From Clostridia bacterium (GTDB taxonomy: Bacteria > Bacillota > Clostridia > Christensenellales > Aristaeellaceae), in NCBI GenBank assembly GCA_017397895.1, contig JAFQHP010000026.1, positions 1 to 52,467 of the forward strand: a stretch of DNA of 52,467 nucleotides. Reading direction: 5' to 3'. Of this stretch, positions 1 through 7,496 are shown in pieces. The position numbers and the translations under genes were made by a program. The stretch's first letter is position 1. Every line of letters begins with the position of its first letter. The notes under the pieces are model-generated. The model was not told the origin of the DNA, made no database searches, and was given only the letters and a program-made list of their open reading frames with translations.

Positions 1-11
1 AGGGGTGTTAC

Positions 12-95
12 TGGTGCGGACGAAGAGACTTGAACTCTTACGCCTCTCGGCACCAGATCCTAAGTCTGGCGCGTCTGCCATTCCGCCACGCCCGC
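12..95 (-). tRNA. tRNA-Leu (UAG)
   Basis: Read on the minus strand it folds as a class II tRNA with a long variable arm. The acceptor stem starts GCGGGCG, the anticodon loop contains TAG between CAGA and TCTG arms, and the 3' CCA is encoded. It is the last complete member of the leftmost array; the array may continue off the left edge. Confidence 0.95.
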
Positions 96-113
96 GGATG
101 ACCCCACAAAGGG

Positions 114-189
114 TGGTGACCCATCGGGGACTCGAACCCCGGACACCTTGATTAAAAGTCAAGTGCTCTACCACCTGAGCTAATGGGTC
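114..189 (-). tRNA. tRNA-Lys (UUU)
   Basis: Minus-strand cloverleaf with acceptor GACCCAT paired to ATGGGTC, anticodon loop CTTTTAA, a normal T arm (GGTTCGAGTCC) and an encoded CCA. It lies 18 bases upstream of tRNA-Leu in the same transcript. Confidence 0.96.
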
Positions 190-193
190 AACG

Positions 194-268
194 TGGCTGG
201 GGTGGCAGGGATCGAACCTCCGAATGAGGGAGTCAAAGTCCCTTGCCTTACCGCTTGGCTACACCCCA
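194..268 (-). tRNA. tRNA-Gln (UUG)
   Basis: Minus-strand cloverleaf with acceptor TGGGGTG/CACCCCA, anticodon loop CTTTGAC (UUG), discriminator G and encoded CCA. Only four bases separate it from tRNA-Lys, so the two are processed from one precursor. Confidence 0.96.
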
Positions 269-294
269 ACGTGATGCGCATCGGGCGCTAAAAG

Positions 295-372
295 TGGGGT
301 GGGTGGTGGGATTCGAACCCACGACCTCCAGAGCCACAATCTGGCGCTCTAACCAACTGAACTACACCCACC
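295..372 (-). tRNA. tRNA-His (GUG)
   Basis: Minus-strand cloverleaf with anticodon loop TTGTGGC. The extra 5' G at -1 opposite a C discriminator is present, the identity element of histidine tRNA. The CCA is encoded. Confidence 0.95.
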
Positions 373-382
373 ATAAGCGGAT

Positions 383-459
<77 letters not shown>

Positions 460-524
460 ATTTGCCGCTGTGACAGTCATGAGTTACAGCCTGGCTACAA
501 GCTAATCCCTGCTGACAATCACAG

Positions 525-553
525 ATTTTAGCACAAAACCCTTTCCCTGTCAA
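525..553 (-). promoter_or_regulatory. Sigma-A promoter of tRNA array 1
   Basis: On the minus strand a perfect TTGACA (548-553) is followed after 17 bases by TAAAAT (525-530), about 65 bases before tRNA-Arg. This is the strongest match expected for a stable-RNA promoter. The remaining bases of the 460-583 gap show nothing else. Confidence 0.85.
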
Positions 554-583
554 GCGTTTTTTTCAGGAAAATTTGAGAAAAAT

Positions 584-748
584 TTATTTGCCGCCCTTCA
601 GGAAGGAAAGGGCCGTTTCCATCAATTCGCCCACTGTTTTCGCCCGGCCGATGGCCAGCTTGATTGCTTCCTTTTCCAGGAAGTTCAGTTTGTGATCTTT
701 ATTCGCTTCAAACCAATTCACCAACAATTCAATATCCCTTTGTTCCAT
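584..748 (-). CDS. Small hypothetical protein, 54 aa
   Basis: I do not recognise this 54-residue protein. It is mostly helical and charged (MEQRDIELLVNWFEANKDHK at the N-terminus) with no membrane segment. The start was chosen at 748 because AAGGAGG lies 7 bases upstream and a promoter (782-809) precedes it; a longer in-frame extension would cross that promoter. It stands alone between the tRNA array and the divergent transporter pair. The composition resembles small soluble proteins of Clostridia with unknown roles. The strong ribosome site and promoter argue that it is translated. Confidence 0.65.
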   Translation of the reverse strand: MEQRDIELLVNWFEANKDHKLNFLEKEAIKLAIGRAKTVGELMETALSFLKGGK

Positions 749-781
749 GTCGGAGCCTCCTTTGAGTATTCTTTCCCTTTC

Positions 782-809
782 ATTATACACATATTCCTTA
801 TTTTCGCAA
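782..809 (-). promoter_or_regulatory. Sigma-A promoter of the 54-aa gene
   Basis: Minus strand: TTGCGA (804-809), 16-base spacer, TATAAT (782-787). Confidence 0.7.
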
Positions 810-853
810 CGGACGGCAGGCGGCAATATACACCATTTCTTTGCTGGGGCCTC

Positions 854-882
854 TTCCATTTTGCCCGTCTTTCCAGTATAAT
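854..882 (+). promoter_or_regulatory. Probable promoter of the chromate-type transporter pair
   Basis: A perfect TATAAT at 877-882 sits 40 bases before the chosen TTG start. The -35 at 17 bases (TTCCAT, 854-859) is a weak match. Confidence 0.5.
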
Positions 883-921
883 GGGCTTGTTGTTTCAAGA
901 AAATTGGGAGGTGCTTTTGCT

Positions 922-1488
922 TTGCTGAAAAACAAGGACCGGCTGCTGACCCTGTTTCTCACCTTTCTCAAGATCGGTGCGTTCACCTTCGGCGGCGGCT
1001 ATGCCATGATTCCCCTGATCCAGAAGGAAGTGACGGAAAACCACAAATGGCTCAGCGATGAGGATATTCTCAACATTGTGGCCATTGCCGAATCCACCCC
1101 CGGGCCCATTGCCATCAATTCCGCCACCTTTGTGGGATATATGACCTGCGGTGTGGTGGGCAGCGTGCTGGCCACGCTGGGCGTGGTGCTGCCTGCATTC
1201 ATTTTTATTGCGCTGATCTCCCTGCTTTTGCAGAATATCATGGATATTCAGGCGGTGCAGTATGCCTTCATGGGCATCCGGGCGGGCGTGTTGGCCCTGG
1301 TGATCAAGGCGCTCATCAGCATGTACAAGCAGTGCCCCAAGAACCTGGTGGCCTACATTATCGCCGGCCTTGCCTTTGCCGTGACGCTTCTGACGGATAT
1401 CAGCATCCTGTATGTGATCATTGCCTGCGCGGTCATCGGCCTTGTGACCAGCATGGTGATGAAGAAGAAGGAGGCGGAAGCAAAATGA
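922..1488 (+). CDS. Chromate-transporter family half protein (CHR), first subunit
   Basis: A 188-residue integral membrane protein of the short CHR family, in which two half-size proteins form the transporter. The family signature FTFGGGYAMIPL is at residues 21-32 and the second conserved motif STPGPIAIN lies near residue 60. The rest is hydrophobic helices, ending in a basic tail. The start is TTG at 922: GGGAGG (906-911) sits about 10 bases upstream, and the position matches where the partner protein begins. It overlaps the next gene by four bases (ATGA), so the two are translationally coupled. The family name comes from chromate efflux in some bacteria; the natural substrate in Clostridia is unknown. 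Confidence 0.88.
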   Translation: MLKNKDRLLTLFLTFLKIGAFTFGGGYAMIPLIQKEVTENHKWLSDEDILNIVAIAESTPGPIAINSATFVGYMTCGVVGSVLATLGVVLPAFIFIALISLLLQNIMDIQAVQYAFMGIRAGVLALVIKALISMYKQCPKNLVAYIIAGLAFAVTLLTDISILYVIIACAVIGLVTSMVMKKKEAEAK

Positions 1489-2063
1489 CGGAAGTATCCT
1501 TGCTTACCCTGTTTTTCACGTTCTTCAAGATTGGCCTGTTCACCTTCGGCGGCGGCTATGCCATGCTGCCCTTCATCCAACAGGAAGTGCTGCACAATAG
1601 CTGGATTGATGAAGCCACGTTTGTGAACTTTGTGGGCATCAGTGAATCCAGCCCCGGGCCCTTTGCCATCAACATTGCCACCTTCATCGGCATGGAAAAA
1701 GCCGGCTGGCTGGGGGCGGCTCTGTCCACCCTTGGGGTGGTGCTGCCTTCGTTCCTGGTGATCCTGATCGTGGCCCAGTTCTACCTGAAGTTCAAAAACA
1801 GCCCCCTCGTGGCCGGCGTTATGAGCGGGCTGAAGCCTGCCGCTGTGGGCCTGATCGCCGCTGCCGTGATCACCATGGTGCAGGAAGTGCTGTTCCCCGC
1901 TGCCTTCAGCTGGGATGTGTTCCTGGGGGCGCAGATCTATGTGTCCCTGGCCATCTTCGCTCTGGGCTTGTGGCTGCTTTTGAAATTGAAAAAACACCCC
2001 ATCTTCATCATCTGCGTGTCCGCTGTGCTGGGCATTGCGGCGGGGTACATTTTCGGGCTGTAA
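1485..2063 (+). CDS. Chromate-transporter family half protein (CHR), second subunit
   Basis: A 192-residue paralogue of the preceding gene, with FTFGGGYAMLPF at residues 19-30 and SESSPGPFAIN near residue 60. The paired half-protein arrangement is typical of Bacillota, where the halves are inferred to insert in opposite orientations and form one heterodimer in the cytoplasmic membrane. The start ATG overlaps the upstream stop. A rho-independent terminator follows at 2106-2139. Calling the substrate chromate would be an over-reading; an oxyanion exporter is the safe description. Confidence 0.88.
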   Translation: MTEVSLLTLFFTFFKIGLFTFGGGYAMLPFIQQEVLHNSWIDEATFVNFVGISESSPGPFAINIATFIGMEKAGWLGAALSTLGVVLPSFLVILIVAQFYLKFKNSPLVAGVMSGLKPAAVGLIAAAVITMVQEVLFPAAFSWDVFLGAQIYVSLAIFALGLWLLLKLKKHPIFIICVSAVLGIAAGYIFGL

Positions 2064-2105
2064 AAAAAAGACGGCCGGAATGCCGCAAATGATTTTCAAA
2101 AAGAG

Positions 2106-2139
2106 ACGGCTGGGAGAAGGTTTTCTCCCGCCGTTTTTT
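2106..2139 (+). terminator. Rho-independent terminator of the CHR pair
   Basis: ACGGC-GGGAGAA paired with TTCTCCC-GCCGT around a short loop, followed by six T. The convergent NADAR gene ends 11 bases further on. Confidence 0.85.
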
Positions 2140-2149
2140 CATGCTGTCA

Positions 2150-2953
2150 TCAGGTGCTTTTCCGGCTGGCTTCCAGCGCTTTGTTCAGCTCCTGCAGCCG
2201 TTTTTGCAGGGCATAGCGTTCCAGACAGTTGTGCACCATTTCCGAATCGTAGGGGAAAAGAAAATCCTGTTCCAGGCATTGGGGCAGAACGAAAATTTTC
2301 TCGGTGCCGTTTGCTTCGAAATACAGGTAATCCCCCTCTTTACGCAGGATGGTCACATCGCCGAAGGCTTTGGTAAGGCAGGTGCGGCCCACCCATGTTT
2401 CTTCGGGCAATTGCTGAAGCTCCAGCTGGACATCTTGGATGGCATAGAGCAGTTTTTCCTGCTCCTGTTGGCGCAAAAGGGCGGCGTCCTCTTTTTCCGT
2501 TTCCAGAAGGCGCAGGTATTCTTCTCCGCCCAGCTCCTTTCGCACCTCCATCAGAATTTGCCCCAGATGGTTTTCTCCCTTGCCTGTTTTCATATCCACG
2601 CCCCAGAAGGTATCGTGCCAGAGATTACCCTCTGTCAATTCCGCACTGCCGGTGTCAATCAGCTGCTGCAGAAGATCGGAATTCTGGGCGAATTTGGCGG
2701 TGACAATTTCCTTCATCAGCTGCACCTTCATCTCTTCCCAGTCCCTGCGCAGCAGCACCTTTTTGCCCTCCCGTTTGGCCGTTACGCCATTCATGGAGGA
2801 GAACCTTTCCCGTTCAAAAGGATCCAGGCACTTGGCGGACTGGAAGGCAGCCTCACTGCACCGGTACACCCGGCCGTCCCATTCGAAGGCGGCTGGATGC
2901 ATATTGCTCAGAAAACCATACGCTCCGCGGAACATTCTCACAGCTTCTTTCAT
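2150..2953 (-). CDS. NADAR-domain protein with C-terminal extension
   Basis: A 267-residue protein whose first ~140 residues match the NADAR (YbiA-like) fold: FRGAYGFLSNMHP near residues 8-20, then RCSEAAFQSAKC and the closing GENHLGQILMEVRKEL. NADAR proteins are N-glycosidases; characterised members act on riboflavin-pathway intermediates (YbiA type) or remove ADP-ribose from guanine in DNA. Residues ~150-267 are an additional charged, partly coiled-coil region with a small beta-rich C-terminus that I do not recognise. The start at 2953 follows GGAGG by 8 bases; upstream Met codons lack a usable site. It is cytoplasmic, with its own promoter at 2982-3010. No ADP-ribosyltransferase partner is adjacent, so a toxin-antitoxin role is not supported here. 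Confidence 0.85.
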   Translation of the reverse strand: MKEAVRMFRGAYGFLSNMHPAAFEWDGRVYRCSEAAFQSAKCLDPFERERFSSMNGVTAKREGKKVLLRRDWEEMKVQLMKEIVTAKFAQNSDLLQQLIDTGSAELTEGNLWHDTFWGVDMKTGKGENHLGQILMEVRKELGGEEYLRLLETEKEDAALLRQQEQEKLLYAIQDVQLELQQLPEETWVGRTCLTKAFGDVTILRKEGDYLYFEANGTEKIFVLPQCLEQDFLFPYDSEMVHNCLERYALQKRLQELNKALEASRKST

Positions 2954-2981
2954 TCTCTTCATCCTCCATTCGTTTTTTATC

Positions 2982-3010
2982 ATTGTAGCAGCAGCGGATA
3001 TAGAACGCAA
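2982..3010 (-). promoter_or_regulatory. Sigma-A promoter of the NADAR gene
   Basis: Minus strand: TTGCGT (3005-3010), 17-base spacer, TACAAT (2982-2987). Confidence 0.7.
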
Positions 3011-3066
3011 TGAACTGCCGGTTCCATGCAGGGAAAATAAATTTTGTAAAAAAGTGAAAATTCGTC

Positions 3067-3094
3067 TTGCTTTTTGTGCTGATTATGCTATAAT
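3067..3094 (+). promoter_or_regulatory. Promoter of the XRE regulator gene
   Basis: TTGCTT (3067-3072), 16-base spacer, TATAAT (3089-3094) preceded by an extended TGC. It is divergent from the NADAR promoter. Confidence 0.75.
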
Positions 3095-3145
3095 GAGCCT
3101 CCGCTGTTTTTTTGAGACAGGATGAATAGCAAGGAGGGGATGGGT

Positions 3146-3592
3146 ATGCAGGCATTGCTTTTTCCGGTGATCGATCCCGTGGCCACGGGCCGGAACATTG
3201 AACGGCTGCGGAAACTGCGCAGCCTTTCGGTGAAGGATGTACAGCTGTATTTCAATTTTGATGAGCCCAGGGCCATTTACAAATGGCAAAAGGGCCAGAC
3301 GCTTCCGTCCCTGGACAATCTGTTCGCCCTCAGTGCATTGTTCAAGGTGCCCATGGATGCAATCATTGTGGGTAGGGAAGGAACATACAGCATAAAGCCG
3401 CAGGCAGAAGCCTGCGGCTGTTTTTATGTTTCGGGGTCCGTCCAGGTATCATGGCGCAGAAGGAAGAGAAACACAAGGGAAAGCAGGGTGCCGGCAATGC
3501 CCAGCACCAGGAAAAAAAGGGCCGCGCCCGTTCCCTTTTCCGTGCCCATGAGACGGCCGAGCAGGCTTTCCGGGGCCAATTGCGCCATATAA
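3146..3592 (+). CDS. XRE-type HTH regulator whose reading frame runs through its terminator
   Basis: Residues ~15-75 form a Cro/C1-type helix-turn-helix domain (RNIERLRKLRSLSVKDVQLY, then WQKGQTLPSLDNLFALSALF). The start at 3146 has AAGGAGG 8 bases upstream. After the domain the frame has no stop: it crosses the perfect hairpin terminator at 3396-3425 and continues antisense to the last 170 bases of the MFS gene, ending at 3592. The tail beyond about residue 83 is Arg/Ser-rich shadow sequence, so the functional protein is probably ~75-85 residues plus whatever is translated before transcription stops. Either the original stop was lost or the mRNA lacks a stop. The target is unknown; MFS control is possible but unproven. 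Confidence 0.7.
   Translation: MQALLFPVIDPVATGRNIERLRKLRSLSVKDVQLYFNFDEPRAIYKWQKGQTLPSLDNLFALSALFKVPMDAIIVGREGTYSIKPQAEACGCFYVSGSVQVSWRRRKRNTRESRVPAMPSTRKKRAAPVPFSVPMRRPSRLSGANCAI
3396..3425 (+). terminator. Terminator between the XRE and MFS genes
   Basis: A perfect 10-bp stem (AGCCGCAGGC / GCCTGCGGCT) with AGAA loop, then GTTTTT on the plus strand. It lies inside the open frame of the XRE gene and touches the MFS stop codon. The minus-strand T run is short, so it is mainly a plus-strand terminator. Confidence 0.85.
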
Positions 3593-4722
3593 GGTTCAAA
3601 CACCTTGTCCACCAGGGCGCCTCCCAGCACAAAGCCCACCGGGATGGTGAAAAACTGCAGGGTGTTCCGGCAGGCGTACACCCGGCCCTGCATGTGGGGC
3701 GGGATGGTGTTGCGGAAAATGACGTCCATATTGGCGTTGAGCAGGGGGATGGTGATCCACCCCAGAATACTGCCCACGCACCACCATAAGGGCGTGCGGC
3801 CAAAGGCCAGCAGGAAGTTTTCCGTACCGAAGGACACAAGGATGGCCAGGCAGATGGCCCGCACCCGGTTTTTCGGACGCTTCATCAAAGATACCAGCAC
3901 ACTGCCAAGCAAGGTGGCGATACCGGCAAAGGTATTTACCAGCCCCAGGGCGTTTTCGCTGCCTCCCCTCCGGGAGAGCACCATGGCGGGCAGGGCAGCG
4001 TCAAAGCAGGAGGCGATCAGATTGACAAAGGCAAGAAACAGAATCAGTTTCAGGATCAGTGCATGCTCTTTCAGCCATTTCAGGCCGGAAGCTGCCTGCT
4101 GAAGCAGCGTTTCCTTCTTTTGTTCTGCCTGGGGCACCGGGGGGATGCGGATGCAGAATTTCAGCACCAGGAAGGCCGCAAGGAAGGTAAACAGGTCGGT
4201 GAAGATCACGGTATCCATGCCGGCAAAGGCGTACAGGGCACTGGCGAAAATGGGGGTGAGGATGGTGTTGAGGGAATTGGAAAAAGAGCGCAGGGCGCTG
4301 GTTTTCTGGTAATATTCCCGGGGGGTGAGCAGCGTGGACGCCACTTCGCAGGCGGGCTGCTGTACGGTGTTCATCAGGCCGTTTACGGCATTGATCAGGT
4401 ACAGATGCCAGGGCTGCAGGCTGTCTGTTTTCAACAGCACCAACACAAAAACGGTGCACATTGCGGCCAGCACATCGCACACCAGCATGGTGCGCTTTTT
4501 GTCCCACCGGTCGCTGAGGGCGCCGGCGAAAATGCTCATCACCACATAGGGGGCATAGCTGCACACGGATAGCAGCGCCGTTTCCAGGGCGGAGCCGTTT
4601 TTCTGGTACAGCCACAAAATCAGGGCGAAATTGGTCATTCCGCTGCCCAGGGCAGAAAGGCTTTGGGTGGAAAACAAAAGCAGGTAATCCCGCACAGGAC
4701 GAATGGAAGAGATGAATTTCAT
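3424..4722 (-). CDS. MFS transporter, DHA3-like drug exporter type
   Basis: A 432-residue polytopic membrane protein with about 12 hydrophobic segments. The signature GALSDRWDKKR between TM2 and TM3 is the MFS motif A, and the arrangement resembles MFS members of the EntS / macrolide-efflux type. Function is predicted proton-driven export of a small molecule; the substrate is not readable. The start at 4722 was chosen because AAGGAG is 9 bases upstream; an ATG 33 bases earlier overlaps that site. It is transcribed alone from 4879-4907 with a ~155-base leader that holds a short open frame (4788-4853). It converges on the XRE gene. Confidence 0.88.
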   Translation of the reverse strand: MKFISSIRPVRDYLLLFSTQSLSALGSGMTNFALILWLYQKNGSALETALLSVCSYAPYVVMSIFAGALSDRWDKKRTMLVCDVLAAMCTVFVLVLLKTDSLQPWHLYLINAVNGLMNTVQQPACEVASTLLTPREYYQKTSALRSFSNSLNTILTPIFASALYAFAGMDTVIFTDLFTFLAAFLVLKFCIRIPPVPQAEQKKETLLQQAASGLKWLKEHALILKLILFLAFVNLIASCFDAALPAMVLSRRGGSENALGLVNTFAGIATLLGSVLVSLMKRPKNRVRAICLAILVSFGTENFLLAFGRTPLWWCVGSILGWITIPLLNANMDVIFRNTIPPHMQGRVYACRNTLQFFTIPVGFVLGGALVDKVFEPYMAQLAPESLLGRLMGTEKGTGAALFFLVLGIAGTLLSLVFLFLLRHDTWTDPET

Positions 4723-4787
4723 TTTACTTTGCTCCTTTGATTTTTTCATTCTCAATCAAATACGGCAAAGCATGAGGGAACAGGTGG

Positions 4788-4853
4788 TTATTTCTCCATG
4801 CAGGCATCCCTCATCCCTTGCACGGAGCGGCGGCAATGGCCAGGATCATCCAT
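4788..4853 (-). CDS. Possible 21-aa leader peptide upstream of the MFS gene
   Basis: The leader of the MFS transcript contains ATG at 4853 preceded by AAAGGAAGTGAA and a 21-codon frame (MDDPGHCRRSVQGMRDACME, then Lys) ending with TAA at 4788, about 65 bases before the MFS start. Leader peptides commonly precede exporters and resistance genes regulated by ribosome stalling. The frame is short enough to occur by chance and no alternative hairpins were worked out, so this is only a candidate. Confidence 0.3.
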   Translation of the reverse strand: MDDPGHCRRSVQGMRDACMEK

Positions 4854-4878
4854 TTCACTTCCTTTGGTTGTTTTCTCT

Positions 4879-4907
4879 ATTATACACCTCCTCTTCTGTT
4901 TTCGCAA
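4879..4907 (-). promoter_or_regulatory. Sigma-A promoter of the MFS gene
   Basis: Minus strand: TTGCGA (4902-4907), 17-base spacer, TATAAT (4879-4884). Confidence 0.75.
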
Positions 4908-4946
4908 ATGGGCTGCAGCTTGTCTATCTTTTGTTCATATCTGTCC

Positions 4947-4975
4947 TTGTTTTTGCGGTATGGATGGGCTACAAT
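4947..4975 (+). promoter_or_regulatory. Sigma-A promoter of the GH9 gene
   Basis: TTGTTT (4947-4952), 17-base spacer, TACAAT (4970-4975), 35 bases before the GH9 start and divergent from the MFS promoter. Confidence 0.7.
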
Positions 4976-5009
4976 GAAGCTATCCTACGGAAAGTGCAGG
5001 AGAGAAGAT

Positions 5010-7496
5010 ATGACAGAAAACAAGGGCTTTTTCCTGAACAAAGACACGGGTTATTTTGAAAACCATGGCGTGACCGTCATGGCCTTCAATGATATTTATG
5101 CCGCCGGGCATCAGAGCGGCGTGTGCCTGATTATGCACGGCAACCGGGTGGCCACCAACGGCGATCTGCGTCTGGAGCAAACCCCCGGCCAGTGGCAGCC
5201 CCTGCCCCGGGATCTGGAACGGGTGGTGGATGCGGAAAAGAACTGCATCACCACCACCCTCTGCTACCCGGACGAACGCTGGCACCTGAAGGGCTTTAAC
5301 CCCATGATTTACCCCGATGTGCATCTGACCTATCATGTGCACGTGCAGGCGGAAGGGGAGGCCATCCGTGTGTGGGTGGACCTGGATACCCCCATCCCGG
5401 ACTTTATGGCGGGCAAGTGCTGTTTCAATATGGAATTGTTCCCGGGTGCGCTCTTTGGCAAGCCCTGGGTGATGGACGGCCAGCAGGGCATCTTCCCCCG
5501 CCAGCCCCTGGGCCCCACCCTTTCCATGCCCGGCAACTATGCCCACGCCATGCCCGCCCCTGCCGATACCACGATCGTTGCGGATAAGGAGCACCTGTCC
5601 GGCGGCCACAAGGGCTATAACCCCATCATTGCCGACGAGCTCATCGCCGCTCCCTATGCCGTGGGCAAGCGCTTCACCAGCCGGCCGGACGATCCCTGCA
5701 ACCGGTTTACGGTGGAAGCGGTGCAGGGGGAAATCAAGCTGTACGACGGCCGCATGAACCACAACAACGGCTGGTTTGTTTTGAGCAGCGAGGTGCCCCT
5801 GGGTGCCACGAAAAAGGCAGTGGAATGGAAGATCACCCCTTCCGTGGTGGAAGAGTGGCTGTACACGCCGGTGGTGCAGCTTTCCCAGGTGGGGTATCTG
5901 CCCGGCCAGGACAAGCAGGCAGTGATCGAACTGGACAAGCGGGACAATCGCCGCGGGAACGTGGTGCTGCAGAAAATCACGGCGGAGGGCACCTTCCCCG
6001 TCTGCACCCTGGAAAAGAAGGAATGGGGCCGCTTCCTGCGCTACAATTACCTGACGGCGGATTTTTCCCACATCACGGAAGAAGGGCTGTATCAGGTGGT
6101 GTACGGCGGCAGCGCGTCCAGCGTGTTCCGCATTGCAAATGATATTTACGACCGGGGCGTGTGGCAGCCCGTACTGGAATATTTCCTGCCGGTGCAGATG
6201 TGCCATATGCGGGTCAGCGAAAAATACCGGGTGTGGCACGGCCTGTGCCACAAGGACGACGCGCGCATGGCCCGGGTGAATTTCAACCATATCGACGGTT
6301 ATGCTCAGGGCCCCGATACCCTGACCAAATATCAGCCCGGGGAACATGTGCCGGGCCTGAACAAGGGCGGCTGGCATGACGCCGGGGACTTTGACCTGCG
6401 GGTGGAGAGCCAGGCGGGGGAAAGCTACATCCTGTCCCTCATTTATGAAACCTTCGGTGTAAACTGGGACTCCACTACCATTGACCAGGAAAGGCAGATC
6501 ACCGAAATCCACCAGCCCGACGGCAAGAACGATATCCTGCAGCAGATTGAGCATGGTGCGCTGACGGTGGTGGGCGGCTGGAAAGCCCTGGGACGGCTGT
6601 ACCGGGGCATCATCTGCAATGACCTGCGCCAGTATGTGCTGCTGGGGGATGCTGCCGCCATGACCGACGGCGAAGCGGGCAATGAGGATGACCGCTGGGT
6701 GTTTACTGAAGACAACCCCTTCCGGGAATTGACCACTGCGGCCCAGCTGGCCGGGGTATCCCGGGCGCTGAAGGGCTTCAATGACGATCTTTCCCGGGAT
6801 GCGCTGGAGGCGGCCAAGACCCTCTGGCAGGTGACCGATTGGAACCGCAACGAGTTCGCCCGCATGGCCAAGGTGCATGCGGCGGCGGAGCTGCTCATCA
6901 CCACCGGCGACGATGAATACCGCAGGCATCTGCTTTCCGAGATCGGCTTCATTGCCGAAAAAATCCAGCGGCTGGGCTGGATAGCCTGCCGGGCCATGCA
7001 CGCAGTCAATGATCAGGCCTTTGAAAAGGCGCTGCAGGAAGCGCTCTTGCCCCTTCGGGACGAACTTGCCGCCCAGAGCCTGGAAACGCCCTACGGTATT
7101 CCCTACCGGCCCCATATCTGGGGTGCGGGCTGGCTGATCCAGAGCCTGGGGTTCCAGTACTATTTCCTGCACCGGGCGTTCCCGGATCTGTTCCCCAGGG
7201 ACCTGGTGGGCCATGCGCTGAACTTCATCCTGGGCTGTCATCCCGGCAGCAATACCGCTTCCTTCGCTTCCGGCGTGGGCGCTGTTTCTGCCACCATGGC
7301 TTATGGCATGAACCGGGCGGATTTTTCCTACATCCCCGGCGGCGTGGTGTCCGGCACCGCCCTCATCCGGCCCGATTTCCCCGAACTGCTGCCCTGGCCC
7401 TTCCTCTGGCAGCAGACGGAGTATGTGTTGGGCGGCGGCAGCAGCAACTATATGTTCCTGGTGCTGGCGGTGAAGCAGTTGTTTGGCGAGGCTTGA
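5010..7496 (+). CDS. Glycoside hydrolase family 9 protein, cytoplasmic
   Basis: An 828-residue GH9 enzyme predicted to cleave beta-linked gluco- or related oligosaccharides. Order: an N-terminal beta-rich region (1-~285), a cellulase Ig-like domain (~290-375, beginning VQLSQVGYLPGQDKQ), and the GH9 (alpha/alpha)6 barrel. The barrel carries GGWHDAGDFD at 453-462 (Asp457 and Asp460 correspond to the base pair of GH9) and the LGCHPGSNTASFASGVG motif. The usual C-terminal NEV-type acid motif is replaced by QQTEYVLGGGSSNYMFLV; Glu804 is the likely acid if a two-residue insertion is allowed. There is no signal peptide or anchor, so it should act on imported oligosaccharides rather than cellulose. 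The start at 5010 follows AGGAGAG. Exact specificity is unknown. Confidence 0.87.
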   Translation: MTENKGFFLNKDTGYFENHGVTVMAFNDIYAAGHQSGVCLIMHGNRVATNGDLRLEQTPGQWQPLPRDLERVVDAEKNCITTTLCYPDERWHLKGFNPMIYPDVHLTYHVHVQAEGEAIRVWVDLDTPIPDFMAGKCCFNMELFPGALFGKPWVMDGQQGIFPRQPLGPTLSMPGNYAHAMPAPADTTIVADKEHLSGGHKGYNPIIADELIAAPYAVGKRFTSRPDDPCNRFTVEAVQGEIKLYDGRMNHNNGWFVLSSEVPLGATKKAVEWKITPSVVEEWLYTPVVQLSQVGYLPGQDKQAVIELDKRDNRRGNVVLQKITAEGTFPVCTLEKKEWGRFLRYNYLTADFSHITEEGLYQVVYGGSASSVFRIANDIYDRGVWQPVLEYFLPVQMCHMRVSEKYRVWHGLCHKDDARMARVNFNHIDGYAQGPDTLTKYQPGEHVPGLNKGGWHDAGDFDLRVESQAGESYILSLIYETFGVNWDSTTIDQERQITEIHQPDGKNDILQQIEHGALTVVGGWKALGRLYRGIICNDLRQYVLLGDAAAMTDGEAGNEDDRWVFTEDNPFRELTTAAQLAGVSRALKGFNDDLSRDALEAAKTLWQVTDWNRNEFARMAKVHAAAELLITTGDDEYRRHLLSEIGFIAEKIQRLGWIACRAMHAVNDQAFEKALQEALLPLRDELAAQSLETPYGIPYRPHIWGAGWLIQSLGFQYYFLHRAFPDLFPRDLVGHALNFILGCHPGSNTASFASGVGAVSATMAYGMNRADFSYIPGGVVSGTALIRPDFPELLPWPFLWQQTEYVLGGGSSNYMFLVLAVKQLFGEA

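Noticed and set aside
922..2063. Chromate resistance as the function of the CHR pair
   Set aside because: The family is broad in anaerobes that never meet chromate; only the fold and paired topology are supported.
2150..3592. A NADAR-based phage defence or toxin-antitoxin module
   Set aside because: No DarT-like or other ADP-ribosyltransferase is adjacent; the neighbours are an ordinary XRE regulator and a transporter.
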